A stretch of DNA of 38,466 bases from CAZGOM01 sp964542875. Its GTDB lineage: Bacteria > Planctomycetota > Phycisphaerae > Phycisphaerales > Phycisphaeraceae. A model generated the notes under the pieces. The model was not told the origin of the DNA. It saw only the letters and a list, made by a program, of their open reading frames with translations, and searched no databases. This document shows, piece after piece, positions 1-7,936 of the stretch (position 1 is its first letter; each line of letters opens with the position of its first letter). A program made the position numbers and the translations under genes. The stretch spans positions 1 to 38,466 of the forward strand of contig CAZIWA010000048.1 of assembly GCA_964542875.1 (NCBI GenBank), read 5' to 3'.

Positions 1-1
1 C

Positions 2-142
2 GGCGCCTCCGACGCCAAAGCCATCGACCTCCGCGGCCAACCCAAGTGCGAACGCTCCTGGAAACGAGACGGCACCGTCGAGCCCCGCTCCGACGGCGGC
101 CTCCTCTCCCTCCGCGACGCCCAAGCCGTCGGCGTCGCCTGA
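2..142 (+). CDS. 3' end of an unidentified protein (partial)
   Basis: An open frame enters from the left edge and ends at a TGA at 140-142. It gives 46 residues, beginning GASDAKAIDLRG and ending in LRDAQAVGVA. Codon use, with C or G in most third positions, matches the genuine genes of the window. The sequence looks like the last beta strands of an extracellular or carbohydrate-active enzyme, but too little is present to name a family. The gene would be read in the same direction as the PhyH gene 343 bases downstream. Confidence 0.55.
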   Translation, partial: GASDAKAIDLRGQPKCERSWKRDGTVEPRSDGGLLSLRDAQAVGVA

Positions 143-164
143 AAAGCACCGCAAATCTCCCATC

Positions 165-211
165 TGGGTGGCACAGCACGGCCCGAAGCCGTGCTGTGTC
201 TTGCACGCGCC
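165..211 (+). repeat. Dispersed hairpin repeat, copy 1
   Basis: A GGGTGGCA box is followed by a perfect 11-bp stem (172-182 with 188-198, loop CCGAA) and by TGTCTTGCACGCGCC. A second, less perfect copy lies at 30943-30989 after the esterase gene. The stem lies 30 bases downstream of the stop codon at 142, so it may act as a transcription terminator, although no T tract follows. Confidence 0.6.
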
Positions 212-351
212 AACAACAAACCCCTCACCCACCTCACGTCAAAAACACGTTAGCCCGACACGCCGGGGAGGGTACTCGGGCATCAGTCCGACCTCCCACC
301 AACCCAATAAAAAACCACACCGCACACTAAAACACCAACCACCACAATCCC

Positions 352-392
352 CTTCTCTTCCTTCGTGTCTTCGTGCCTCAGTGGTTAATCCG
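352..392. repeat. Short-period degenerate repeat (CTTCGTG family)
   Basis: The spacer contains CTTCGTGTCTTCGTGCC followed by TCAGTGGTTAATCC. Read on the minus strand it would encode a TTEARRHEG-like peptide, a pattern familiar from spurious annotated proteins. A related stretch occurs at 29589-29606. It is treated as a non-coding repeat. Confidence 0.45.
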
Positions 393-485
393 CCCTCCCC
401 TCTTCCACATCTTCCATTGACTTCCTCCCTCAACAAACGATGATTGATTCGCGTCATTGTTTAATGTCCCAATAAAAGACACCCC

Positions 486-1301
486 ATGACAACCGCAACC
501 CTTCCATCGCAAAAACCCATCGTCCAGCCGCACCAGAAAAAGCAGTTTGAAGAACAAGGCTTCTTCGTCACCGATGTCCTCTTTGACGAGGCCACCATCG
601 CCGGTGTCCGTCAAGCCTTTGAAGAAGTCTGGGCCGATGAAATTCAGCGGGTCACCAGGCAAGCACCCAACGACCAGAAAGCCATTAACTTCGCCCGCCT
701 GCGCCCCTTCATGCCGCAGCTCGACCATAAAAAGCCTGCATGCAAGGCGTTCCTTCACCACCCCATCTTCCTCCAGATCGCCCAGGAGATGATCGGCCCT
801 GATGTCGATCAAGGCTGGAACCAGGCCATCATCAAGGCCCCCCAACCTCAAAACCCTGACAACGTCGACACCGCCTTCGGCTGGCACCAGGACCAGTGGT
901 ACGCTCAGAAGGGCAACTTCGCCGCCGACGCCAACTGGGACATCCTCGTCGACCCGGACAACTCCATCACCTGCTGGGTCGCCATCACCCGCACCTTCGT
1001 TGATAATGGTACGCTCTGGGTGCTTCCCGGCCGCCACAAGGAAGGCCTCTTCAACCACATCTGGAGCGACAAGAACAACGACTGGCACGCGCAGATCGAC
1101 ACCACCATGCGCATTCCCGCCGTGCTCAACCCCGGCCAGGCCCTCATCTTTAAAAAGTTCCTGCCTCACGCCTCTGGCCCAAACATCAGCAACGAACCCC
1201 GCATGGCCTACCAGTTCGGTTACGGCGTTCCCGGCCTCAAAAAAGGCTCCTCCCCGGACGTCACCCCCGTCCTGCGCAACGGTCGGCGCATCGTCCCCTG
1301 A
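486..1301 (+). CDS. Phytanoyl-CoA dioxygenase (PhyH) family oxygenase
   Basis: This 271-residue protein belongs by eye to the Fe(II)/2-oxoglutarate-dependent PhyH family, whose members hydroxylate a wide range of small molecules in the cytoplasm. The iron-binding facial triad is visible as H134 and D136 in GWHQDQW and the distal H228 in LPHASGPN. R239 is a candidate for binding the 2-oxoglutarate carboxylate. A PGRHKEG segment, typical of the family, lies around residue 181. The length is normal. The ATG at 486 lacks a strong ribosome-binding site. The substrate cannot be inferred, because the neighbours (a permease and an unknown gene fragment) do not define a pathway. A second member of the family lies at 33578. 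Confidence 0.85.
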   Translation: MTTATLPSQKPIVQPHQKKQFEEQGFFVTDVLFDEATIAGVRQAFEEVWADEIQRVTRQAPNDQKAINFARLRPFMPQLDHKKPACKAFLHHPIFLQIAQEMIGPDVDQGWNQAIIKAPQPQNPDNVDTAFGWHQDQWYAQKGNFAADANWDILVDPDNSITCWVAITRTFVDNGTLWVLPGRHKEGLFNHIWSDKNNDWHAQIDTTMRIPAVLNPGQALIFKKFLPHASGPNISNEPRMAYQFGYGVPGLKKGSSPDVTPVLRNGRRIVP

Positions 1302-1418
1302 CGCAATAAAAATCCCACACCAAACCGCCCCCTCAGCGTGCCATGCTCTCGTCCGCACGAGCATGTCTTATTCTTTATTCCGTGCCCCCACACCGCATCA
1401 CCCCCATTCCCCTCTCTC

Positions 1419-1504
1419 ATCCTCTTAATCATCCTCAATCCTCTTAATCCCAGTCAAAAATTCCGCTCCCTCTGACCAGACCCCAGACCCTAGCCCCCAG
1501 ACCC
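1419..1504. repeat. Two adjoining short-period degenerate repeats
   Basis: Between the convergent PhyH and MFS genes lies a CCTCTTAATC-type run (1419-1450: three related units) and, after 24 bases, a CCAGACCC/CCTAGCCCC-type run (1474-1504). Neither is a perfect tandem repeat, but both are built from a unit of about 7-10 bases repeated with drift. No hairpin with a T tract was found here. Confidence 0.5.
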
Positions 1505-1513
1505 TTCTTCCAC

Positions 1514-2725
1514 CTACTCCTCATCCACATACCGCGCCTCACCCGCTTTTCTCACAAACCACGTCATCACCACCATCGTCACCCCCAGCGCGATCACCGG
1601 CACCGCCCAGGTATGCGTCAGGTCGTGCAGCACGCCAAACACCACCGGCCCCAGTCCGGCGATCAGGTACCCCACGGCCTGCGTCATGCCTGAAAGCTCA
1701 GACGCCGTTCCTGCCGTGCGCGACCGCAGCCCCAGCAGCACCATCGCCAGGCTCAGGCATCCGCCCGTGCCCAGACCCATGATCGACACCCACAGCCACG
1801 CCAGTTTCGTCCCCGGAAACAGCAGCACCAGCGACCCCACAACGCAGATCGCTCCGATCCCTGTCCCCAGCCACACCTGGTTCTTCATCCTCACCGCCAG
1901 GTAAGGCGCCCCCAGCGACGTGAACACACTCACCAGTTGAAACAGCAGCATCATATATCCTGCGTCTTCAGGGGTCATGCCGCGCTCTTTGAAGATCGTC
2001 GGCATCCACTGCGCCAGCGTGTAGAAATACAGCGATTGCAACCCCATGAACGCCGTGATCGACCACGCCAGTTTCGACCGCCACACCGATGCCTTTTTCT
2101 GTGGCTCCGCGCCTCCTGGCAGCACACCCTCGGACCGCGTGATATGCCGCATCGCATAAGGGGCCCAAAGCAGCCCTGCGATCACCCCCGGCACCGCCCA
2201 CACGACCAGCGACAGCCTCCACGACCCGCCCAGCATCTCCATCGCCGGCACCGCCAGGCCTGCCCCCAGCCCCGCCGTCAGCCCCAATATGGCGGAATAA
2301 ATCCCCATGAACACGCCCATGTGCCCGGCGAAATCCCGCCTCACCAGCGCCGGCACCAGCACATTCAGAACCGCAATCCCCGCGCCCACCAGAAAACTTC
2401 CCACAAACAAAAACGTCACCAGCCCCAGCGACCGCGCCATGATTCCCACCACCAGCACAATCAGCGCCCCCAGCATCGCCCGTTCAAAACCAAACTGCCT
2501 GCCCATCCGCGGCGCAATAAACGAAATCAACCCAAACGCAATCAGCAGCACCGTCGAAATCATCCCAAACGCACCGTTGGAAATCCCCGTGTCTTCCATG
2601 ATCGGCGACGCCAGCGCACCCACCCCCGTCACCGCCCCACGCATGTTGAACGCCACCATCAGCAGCGTAAACAAAAGCATCTTCTGCTCGCCCAGCGGCC
2701 TCGCTTCACCTGTGTTTCCCGTCAT
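1514..2725 (-). CDS. MFS permease of the CynX/NimT type
   Basis: The 403-residue protein is an integral membrane transporter with about twelve hydrophobic segments. It has the features of the CynX/NimT branch of the major facilitator superfamily (cyanate and nitroimidazole type permeases): MRGAVTGVGAL in helix 1, and NVLVPALVRRDF after helix 4, which is characteristic of that branch. A cytoplasmic loop near residue 205 separates the two six-helix halves. The ATG at 2725 follows the small secreted protein gene by 53 bases on the same strand, so the two may be co-transcribed. The substrate is unknown; members of this branch export or import small anions and drugs. Confidence 0.85.
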   Translation of the reverse strand: MTGNTGEARPLGEQKMLLFTLLMVAFNMRGAVTGVGALASPIMEDTGISNGAFGMISTVLLIAFGLISFIAPRMGRQFGFERAMLGALIVLVVGIMARSLGLVTFLFVGSFLVGAGIAVLNVLVPALVRRDFAGHMGVFMGIYSAILGLTAGLGAGLAVPAMEMLGGSWRLSLVVWAVPGVIAGLLWAPYAMRHITRSEGVLPGGAEPQKKASVWRSKLAWSITAFMGLQSLYFYTLAQWMPTIFKERGMTPEDAGYMMLLFQLVSVFTSLGAPYLAVRMKNQVWLGTGIGAICVVGSLVLLFPGTKLAWLWVSIMGLGTGGCLSLAMVLLGLRSRTAGTASELSGMTQAVGYLIAGLGPVVFGVLHDLTHTWAVPVIALGVTMVVMTWFVRKAGEARYVDEE

Positions 2726-2778
2726 AGGCCGTCATTGTAGACACAAACACAAGCCCATCGGCCAGCCCATCAAGACCA

Positions 2779-3333
2779 TTAAAGGCTCCGGATGCGCTCA
2801 ATCAAACTGGACTTCTGTCCCGCTTGATGCATCTTCGGCTTACGAATCTCCCGGGCCCAATCCTTCGCGTCAATCGACCTCGCCCCGCTGTCTGCGCTCA
2901 GCTCCCGCAGTTCGAAAGTTCCTTCCTCTGTTTCCCTGAAACAAAAAATCCCTGTCTTGTCCGTCTCCGTCTCGGTGACAGCCAGCCCGCTCTTGCCGAT
3001 CCATTCCAGTGCCCGCTGCGCGTCCGTCTGCAGCTCTGCCAGTGCCTCAGCCTGCGCATCACGTTCGCCCTCTTCCCGCTGCATGGGCCTGCCGGCGCCA
3101 ATCGTTTCTTCCTGCGGAATCAGCGCCATCAACTGCTCCGCCAGAACCGGCGTCGTAGCGGGCATGCTCATCGCGCCCCACGTATCGCCGCCCACGGCTT
3201 CGGCGCGCTTTTCGCGCCTATAGCCCGCCTCATTGCCCAGCCCCCGCGTCGTCCGCGTCGGCGCCGGGCTCAATGCCGGCATCAGGATCGTTCCGATAAA
3301 TGCCATACCCACGCCCATCATGTGCGTTTTCAT
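2779..3333 (-). CDS. Small secreted or membrane-anchored protein of unknown function
   Basis: I do not recognise this 184-residue protein. Residues 1-22 form a weakly basic, hydrophobic leader (GVGMAFIGTILMPAL), followed by a low-complexity region rich in R, E and G. A compact C-terminal part (residues 100-184) has a clear alternation of charged and hydrophobic residues around TGIFCFRETEEGTFELREL. The start at 3333 has GAGGAA ending seven bases upstream, a good ribosome-binding site. It precedes the MFS gene on the same strand. No conserved catalytic motif was seen. Confidence 0.55.
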   Translation of the reverse strand: MKTHMMGVGMAFIGTILMPALSPAPTRTTRGLGNEAGYRREKRAEAVGGDTWGAMSMPATTPVLAEQLMALIPQEETIGAGRPMQREEGERDAQAEALAELQTDAQRALEWIGKSGLAVTETETDKTGIFCFRETEEGTFELRELSADSGARSIDAKDWAREIRKPKMHQAGQKSSLIERIRSL

Positions 3334-3683
3334 AACCGTTCCTCGCTTATTCGGGTGAAAAGGCGATTGCCTGCCGGGAGATAATCTTCAAAATCAATTC
3401 AGATAGCCCAAACCCTCAAGATCATTTTTGTGCCACCCGGCTTCTTACCACCGGCTGCGCATGCAAGACGCTCACGGCTCAATGTTTATTGCCAGGCCCC
3501 CGTAAACTGATTTTTATTCTCACCCAAACGGTAAAGGGCTTCGGCAAACCACTGCCGGCCAGGATCATTGCCCCATCATGCACGAATCCCCCGTGAACAT
3601 ACTCATGGACACCCGGTAACCCGCCACCCGGTAATCCGGGCGCATGCGAAATCGACAAATGCCCTCCCCCACGCACTCCAATC
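3334..3683. other. Intergenic spacer between the STM operon and the secreted protein gene
   Basis: This 350-base stretch carries no convincing gene. On the minus strand at 3428-3480 it holds the two words of the dispersed hairpin repeat (GGGTGGCAC and TCTTGCATGCGC), but in swapped order. Around 3611-3640 there is a CACCCGGTAA-like short direct repeat with two units. No hairpin followed by a T tract was found that could terminate the STM operon. Confidence 0.55.
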
Positions 3684-4562
3684 TCACCCGCCTCGCACCG
3701 TCAGTCCCACACCGCCAAGCGGCGCGCGCTCCAGCACCCCTTCGCCAAATCGCCCATAAAGCCCCAGGCCCTGCATATGCACATAACCGATGTGGCAGCC
3801 GCACGTCTTGTTGGTGCACGCACGCGCCATCAACCCCGTTTCCCACTCGGCCTGATAAATATTCCCGATCGGCGTATCGATGAAATGGCACCGGCGCATC
3901 ACACCTGCCTCATCCACCGAAAATACGCTCTCCCCTGTCAAACAATCCTTACCCAGGCTCGGGTGCCGGGTGTTGTTGGTCTCAAACAGCGCATCGATAC
4001 CGGCCAGCAGTTCGCGCTCTCCGTCGCTGTAATACCCCTCCACCCGCTTATACGCATTCACCCACAGGTAAACATCCGCTGGCAATTCCGCCCGCAGCAA
4101 TTGGATCTCTTCCAAATGCTCTTTCATCCCCACCACACCCACGCTGAAGCTCACCCCCGCAGCCTTAAGCGCCCTGCATTTCTCTAAAAAAGCTTCGCGT
4201 TTCGTCTGCGTCGGGTGATAGGTGCACCACAAGCCCAGCCGGCTTGCATCCGCTTTGGCGATCCACTCCAGACGGCACGAAAGATTCGTCTGCACCGCGG
4301 CTTTCTTCACATGAGCCATATGCGTCAGCGCCGTCATCGCCTCGCGATACCACCCGCGCACCAGCGCCTCCCCCCAAGGCGTAAAAAACACTCGGATCGT
4401 ATGCATCCCCTCCTGCTGCCTCACCCACGCGATGAACCGCTCCAGCGATTGCCGGTCCCTCCGCAGCGCATCGCGATCCTCATGCCGCATCGCAAACGGG
4501 CAATACCCGCAAGCATAATTGCAGCTTGAGAGCGAACCTCGGTACAGCACGGTCAAATCCAT
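3684..4562 (-). CDS. STM4011-family radical SAM protein
   Basis: This is the last gene of a five-gene operon matching the Salmonella STM4011-STM4015 set. The radical SAM cluster motif is C14-x3-C18-x2-C21 (SCNYACGYCPF). A second group of cysteines near the C-terminus (RRCHF, then a CTNKTCGCHIG cluster about 45 residues later) suggests an auxiliary iron-sulfur site like a SPASM or twitch domain. The protein is 292 residues long, normal for the family as I know it. The ATG at 4562 is preferred over a GTG one codon upstream because AGGGA ends six bases before it. It lies 12 bases after the STM4012-family gene. The reaction and substrate are not established. Confidence 0.88.
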   Translation of the reverse strand: MDLTVLYRGSLSSCNYACGYCPFAMRHEDRDALRRDRQSLERFIAWVRQQEGMHTIRVFFTPWGEALVRGWYREAMTALTHMAHVKKAAVQTNLSCRLEWIAKADASRLGLWCTYHPTQTKREAFLEKCRALKAAGVSFSVGVVGMKEHLEEIQLLRAELPADVYLWVNAYKRVEGYYSDGERELLAGIDALFETNNTRHPSLGKDCLTGESVFSVDEAGVMRRCHFIDTPIGNIYQAEWETGLMARACTNKTCGCHIGYVHMQGLGLYGRFGEGVLERAPLGGVGLTVRGG

Positions 4563-4574
4563 CACGCTTCCCTT

Positions 4575-5906
4575 TCAAGACCACGCATGCCCCTGCATCT
4601 CTCGCATCACCCGATCTGAATACAACATCGGCCCCATCACATCCGAAAGTCCCAGCCCTTTCACAGTTGGCCCAAGCCGTTCTTTCGTGCGTTCCAGCCA
4701 GCCGCGTTCCACCATCAAACCAAGCACAGGCAGATCCGCAAATAAATCCGACCCGAACCGCACCAGATACTCCTCCAGCTTCATTCCTTCAGCACGCAGC
4801 ACACCTTTGATCACCCATCGCCGCTTCTGCTCATCCTCATCCAGGCGGCATCCATGCCGGGTCTGCGCCATCTCCATATCGCTCTGCGCGCTGTATTCCC
4901 GAATGATCTCTTTCACCCCCGGTTGCCCCACGGCGTAACGCGTGGAGTAGTGCACGCTGCGTGTGTACGATCTGGCCCCCGGCCCTAATCCCACCATGCC
5001 GTCATCCTGGCAGCAGTACACCGGCCCACCCGTTTCCGGCGCATGTCCCGCACGAAACATCCGCATCGAGTGCTGCACATATCCCGCTTCGCCCAGCATT
5101 TCGCACGCGGCCCGGTAAAACACAGCCTGCTCGGACAATTCCGCATGCTCTCCCGCCCGCTCCAGCCCCGTCAGCGGCCGCACATAAAGCGGATACAGAT
5201 AAAGCTCCTCCGGCCCATACTCCAGCGCATGCCTCAGCGTCTCCCGCCACGTCTCCAGCGTCTGCCCCGGCAATCCATAAATCAGATCAAGATTCAACGT
5301 CGGAAAACTCAGACCCCGAATCAGCTTGATCGCCCGGTCCACCCACGCATTCTTCTGCGCCCTGCCGGACCCGGCCACCTCCTCTTCCACAAAACTCTGC
5401 ACCCCCATGCTCACCCGGCTCACCCCATGCGCCTTCAGCACCCCCAGCCGTTCCCCGTCCGCCGTACGAGGCGATGTTTCCACGGAACACCCCATCCCCC
5501 GCGCATCCGCCCCCATCATCTTCGCCACGCCAAACACCCGCTCCAGTTGCACCACCGTCAAATACGTCGGCGTCCCCCCGCCAATCGCCATCCGCGCATA
5601 TCCCGCCCGTCCCAGCGCCCGCGCCACCGCGCCCGCCTGCCGCTCCAGCGCATCCAGATACCCCTCCACCATCTCCGCGCGCGCGTTGGTCGCCGTGAAC
5701 AGATTGCAGAACCCGCACCGCATCTCACAAAACGGCACATGCAGATATAAAAACAAGCTTTGCTTCTGCTCATCACGCCACACATCGGCCAGCTCCAGCT
5801 CCGGCTCAAACGCCCGATACGACGTCTTATGCGGATACGAATACGTGTACCCCACGGGCCGGTCCGTCTCATCTCCCTGAGGCAGCGCAATCGTTTTGCT
5901 GTTCAT
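4575..5906 (-). CDS. STM4012-family radical SAM protein (HemN-like)
   Basis: The 443-residue protein has the HemN/coproporphyrinogen-dehydrogenase-like architecture. The radical SAM motif is C60-x3-C64-x2-C67 in HVPFCEMRCGFCNLF. It is followed by AIGGGTPTYL (SAM-binding glycine-rich strand), MGVQSF, the DLIYGLPGQTLETW segment typical of HemN relatives, and the HemN C-terminal helical domain. HemN relatives include heme chaperones and methyltransferases, so heme synthesis should not be assumed. Its start overlaps the stop of the STM4013-family gene by four bases (ATGA), implying translational coupling. The association with the other four STM-type genes is what places it in this family. Confidence 0.88.
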   Translation of the reverse strand: MNSKTIALPQGDETDRPVGYTYSYPHKTSYRAFEPELELADVWRDEQKQSLFLYLHVPFCEMRCGFCNLFTATNARAEMVEGYLDALERQAGAVARALGRAGYARMAIGGGTPTYLTVVQLERVFGVAKMMGADARGMGCSVETSPRTADGERLGVLKAHGVSRVSMGVQSFVEEEVAGSGRAQKNAWVDRAIKLIRGLSFPTLNLDLIYGLPGQTLETWRETLRHALEYGPEELYLYPLYVRPLTGLERAGEHAELSEQAVFYRAACEMLGEAGYVQHSMRMFRAGHAPETGGPVYCCQDDGMVGLGPGARSYTRSVHYSTRYAVGQPGVKEIIREYSAQSDMEMAQTRHGCRLDEDEQKRRWVIKGVLRAEGMKLEEYLVRFGSDLFADLPVLGLMVERGWLERTKERLGPTVKGLGLSDVMGPMLYSDRVMREMQGHAWS

Positions 5907-6715
5907 GTTTTCCCCCGAGATCCAATGATCATTTCAGCATATGGCACCGTCCACACGCACGGGTGCGCAAACCTGTGCCCATGATAGCCGTCGTCCCCAT
6001 ACGCCGTGCCGTGGTCGGAGCAGATCACCGCCAGCGTAGGCCCCCGCTTGGCCACCGCTTCCATCAGCACCGGCAGACATTCATCCACATACGCCAGCGC
6101 CGCGGCGTGCGTCTCCAGTGAATCCTGCTGTGCCCCGGGAACATAAAACTTATTGGGCTGATGCAGCGCCGAAACATTGATGAATAAAAACACCCGCTTG
6201 TCCGCCGGCGTTTGCGCCAGCACCTCCGCGGCCAGTGCAAACTGCCGCTGCGTGGACGCCGGATTCGTCACCCCCAGTTCCGGGCTCCAATGGCTCTCGC
6301 CAAACAACCCCGGCAGCACGGAGCCAAGCGGCGTCAGCTTATTGAAAAACCCCACCCCACCCACGCACACCGTCCGATACCCATGCTGTGCAAACCCCGT
6401 CACGATGTCAGCCGAATCAAACACCAGCGTCCGCTCCGTCGTCGTTTCGCTCCCCGCAAACCTCGCAGCAAACAGCCTCTCATGCCGCCCGGGCGCCGTC
6501 GGCGTGGGCAAAAACCCCGCAAAAAACGCGTGATGCGCCGCATACGTAAAGCTCGCCGGCGTATGCCTCTCCTCCCACATCCCCCCGGGCACAAGCGCCT
6601 TGAAATTCGGCGTCCGCCCCTCACGCATACACGCCGCAGCCACATCATGCCGCAGCGTATCCAGCGTGATCATCAACACATCATGCGTCCCCAAAATCGC
6701 CCGCGCATCAATCAT
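5903..6715 (-). CDS. STM4013-family hydrolase (alkaline phosphatase/sulfatase fold)
   Basis: The product reads as a complete protein of 270 residues starting at the ATG at 6715, three bases from the scaffold gap. It has the metal-site hallmarks of the alkaline phosphatase superfamily: ITLDTLRHD at residues 16-24, a PASFTYAAHHAFFAG stretch where sulfatases carry the nucleophile, and SDHGTAYGDDGYHGHR near the C-terminus. The nearest described group is the STM4013/SEN3800 hydrolases. In sulfatases the nucleophile is a cysteine or serine turned into formylglycine; no CxPxR motif is seen here, so it is not a classical sulfatase. The upstream ribosome-binding region is hidden by Ns. It overlaps the next gene by ATGA. 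Confidence 0.85.
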   Translation of the reverse strand: MIDARAILGTHDVLMITLDTLRHDVAAACMREGRTPNFKALVPGGMWEERHTPASFTYAAHHAFFAGFLPTPTAPGRHERLFAARFAGSETTTERTLVFDSADIVTGFAQHGYRTVCVGGVGFFNKLTPLGSVLPGLFGESHWSPELGVTNPASTQRQFALAAEVLAQTPADKRVFLFINVSALHQPNKFYVPGAQQDSLETHAAALAYVDECLPVLMEAVAKRGPTLAVICSDHGTAYGDDGYHGHRFAHPCVWTVPYAEMIIGSRGKT

Positions 6716-6718
6716 TCC

Positions 6719-6818
6719 NNNNNNNNNNNNNNNNNNNNNNNNNNNNNNNNNNNNNNNNNNNNNNNNNNNNNNNNNNNNNNNNNNNNNNNNNNNNNNNNNN
6801 NNNNNNNNNNNNNNNNNN
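6719..6818. other. Assembly gap of 100 N
   Basis: There are exactly 100 ambiguous bases, the conventional placeholder for a scaffold gap of unknown size. It falls at the junction of two operon genes. Because the two flanking reading frames happen to agree across 100 bases, a mechanical translation joins them into one 677-residue protein, which is an artefact. The C-terminus of the STM4014-family protein and perhaps the ribosome-binding site of the STM4013-family gene are missing. Confidence 0.97.
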
Positions 6819-7936
6819 ATCTCCGCATCGTACGTCCCCACCCCCTCATGCGTCACACCTTTAAGCAGGTCGCCAAAGGCATTCACCTCCAGCACCGCCG
6901 CGCCGGACCAATCGCGCTTGATCAGCAAATCCACCCCCGCATGCAGCGATCCTGAAAAACACTCCGCCGCCTTCGCAGCCAGTGCAATCGCCCGTGAATA
7001 CCCCTCAGCCCCCATCCGCTGAACCACTTCCTCCACCGGCGCACGCTTATTCAGCAGATGCAGATTCGTAATCGGCGACCGGCTCACCCGCGCCACCGCA
7101 TGCATGGCCCGCCCTCCGATCACCAGCACCCGCAGGTCCAGCGCTCCATCCCGCACGCCCGCTTTGGGCACCCACACCTCCGCATGCAGCCTGTGCCCTG
7201 CCAGCGCATTCACCAGCACGGCGATCGTCCGCTCATCCTCGATCCTTCTCACCTTCCGGTTGTTGTACAGCGCCACGCCCTCGCCCCCTGAAACCATCTC
7301 CACCGTCGTCATCGCCGCACACTTTGCGCCACTCCTGCGAAACGCCACCACACCTGATCCCCCCGACCCATGCGCCGGCTTTAAAAACACCTGCGGGCAT
7401 CGCGTCTCTGCCATCAATGCCAGCAAATGCTCATACGACGTCACGCACCCCAGCACACCCGGCACGGCGATGCCTCTTTGCATCAACATCTCCTGGCACG
7501 CGGGCTTGTCGTACATCGTCTTCACATCCTCCACGGCATTCATCAACACATGCTCCCGGCATCCCGCCAATTGCGACTGAACCATCTCCAGCGCGCTCCG
7601 CCAACCCAGGTACCACTGTCGGCTGGGCATCATCAATCCCTTGTCCTGCGCCATCGCATCCAGTGCTTCCGGGCTCATCCTCAGCATCCCCGGTTCCTCC
7701 GGCGCACACGCCCCCAGCTTCAGCAGCGCCCGCTCCACCGCAAAATTCTGCCCTGGTGAATCCAGCCGGACCACATCGCCCGGCTTCACCAGGCTTTCCA
7801 GCCGAACCTCGCCACGCAGCAAATCCAGCCATGGCGCCACCCGCGCAGGCCGCAGGCCGCGCCGTGCTAAAACCTCATTAAACAGCGCCACCCGAGGGCT
7901 TTCCGGATTCGCAATCAGCACAAAGGAAAGGCTCAT
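6819..7936 (-). CDS. STM4014-family ATP-grasp protein (3' end lost in gap)
   Basis: 372 residues are visible. The middle and C-terminal parts are ATP-grasp-like: FLKPAHGSGGSGV at about 184-196 (K186 and the flexible glycine-rich loop that covers ATP), DLRVLVIGGRAMHAVARVS at 267-285, and LEVNAFGDL at 349-357, whose E350 and N352 are the expected magnesium ligands. ATP-grasp enzymes ligate a carboxylate to an amine or thiol through an acyl phosphate. The ATG at 7936 overlaps the stop of the STM4015-family gene by four bases. The sequence breaks off after GTYDAE at the N gap, so the C-terminal length is unknown. Confidence 0.85.

Larger units (their letters stand above)
143..485. other. Intergenic spacer with two repeat-family members
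   Basis: No gene is credible in this spacer. It holds the perfect hairpin repeat at 165-211 and, at 352-392, a CTTCGTGTCTTCGTGCC-type degenerate repeat. A TTGACT hexamer at 417-422 resembles a -35 box, but no convincing -10 box follows at the right distance, so no promoter is called for the PhyH gene. Confidence 0.6.

Noticed and set aside
417..446. Sigma-70 promoter before the first PhyH gene
   Set aside because: TTGACT is a fair -35 box, but no TATAAT-like hexamer stands 16-18 bases further.
378..1364. Long antisense open frame over the PhyH gene
   Set aside because: The sense frame has the complete PhyH motifs. High GC with C/G-ending codons opens frames on the opposite strand, and the antisense product is a low-complexity G/V/D/E-rich string.
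3565..3891. Small frame antisense or overlapping the end of the STM4011-like gene
   Set aside because: It is a shifted frame over the real gene, rich in R and C, without a ribosome-binding site.
5903..7936. A single 677-residue ATP-grasp/phosphatase fusion
   Set aside because: It exists only by reading through the 100 Ns. Both halves match separate families and the second has its own ATG at the gap edge.
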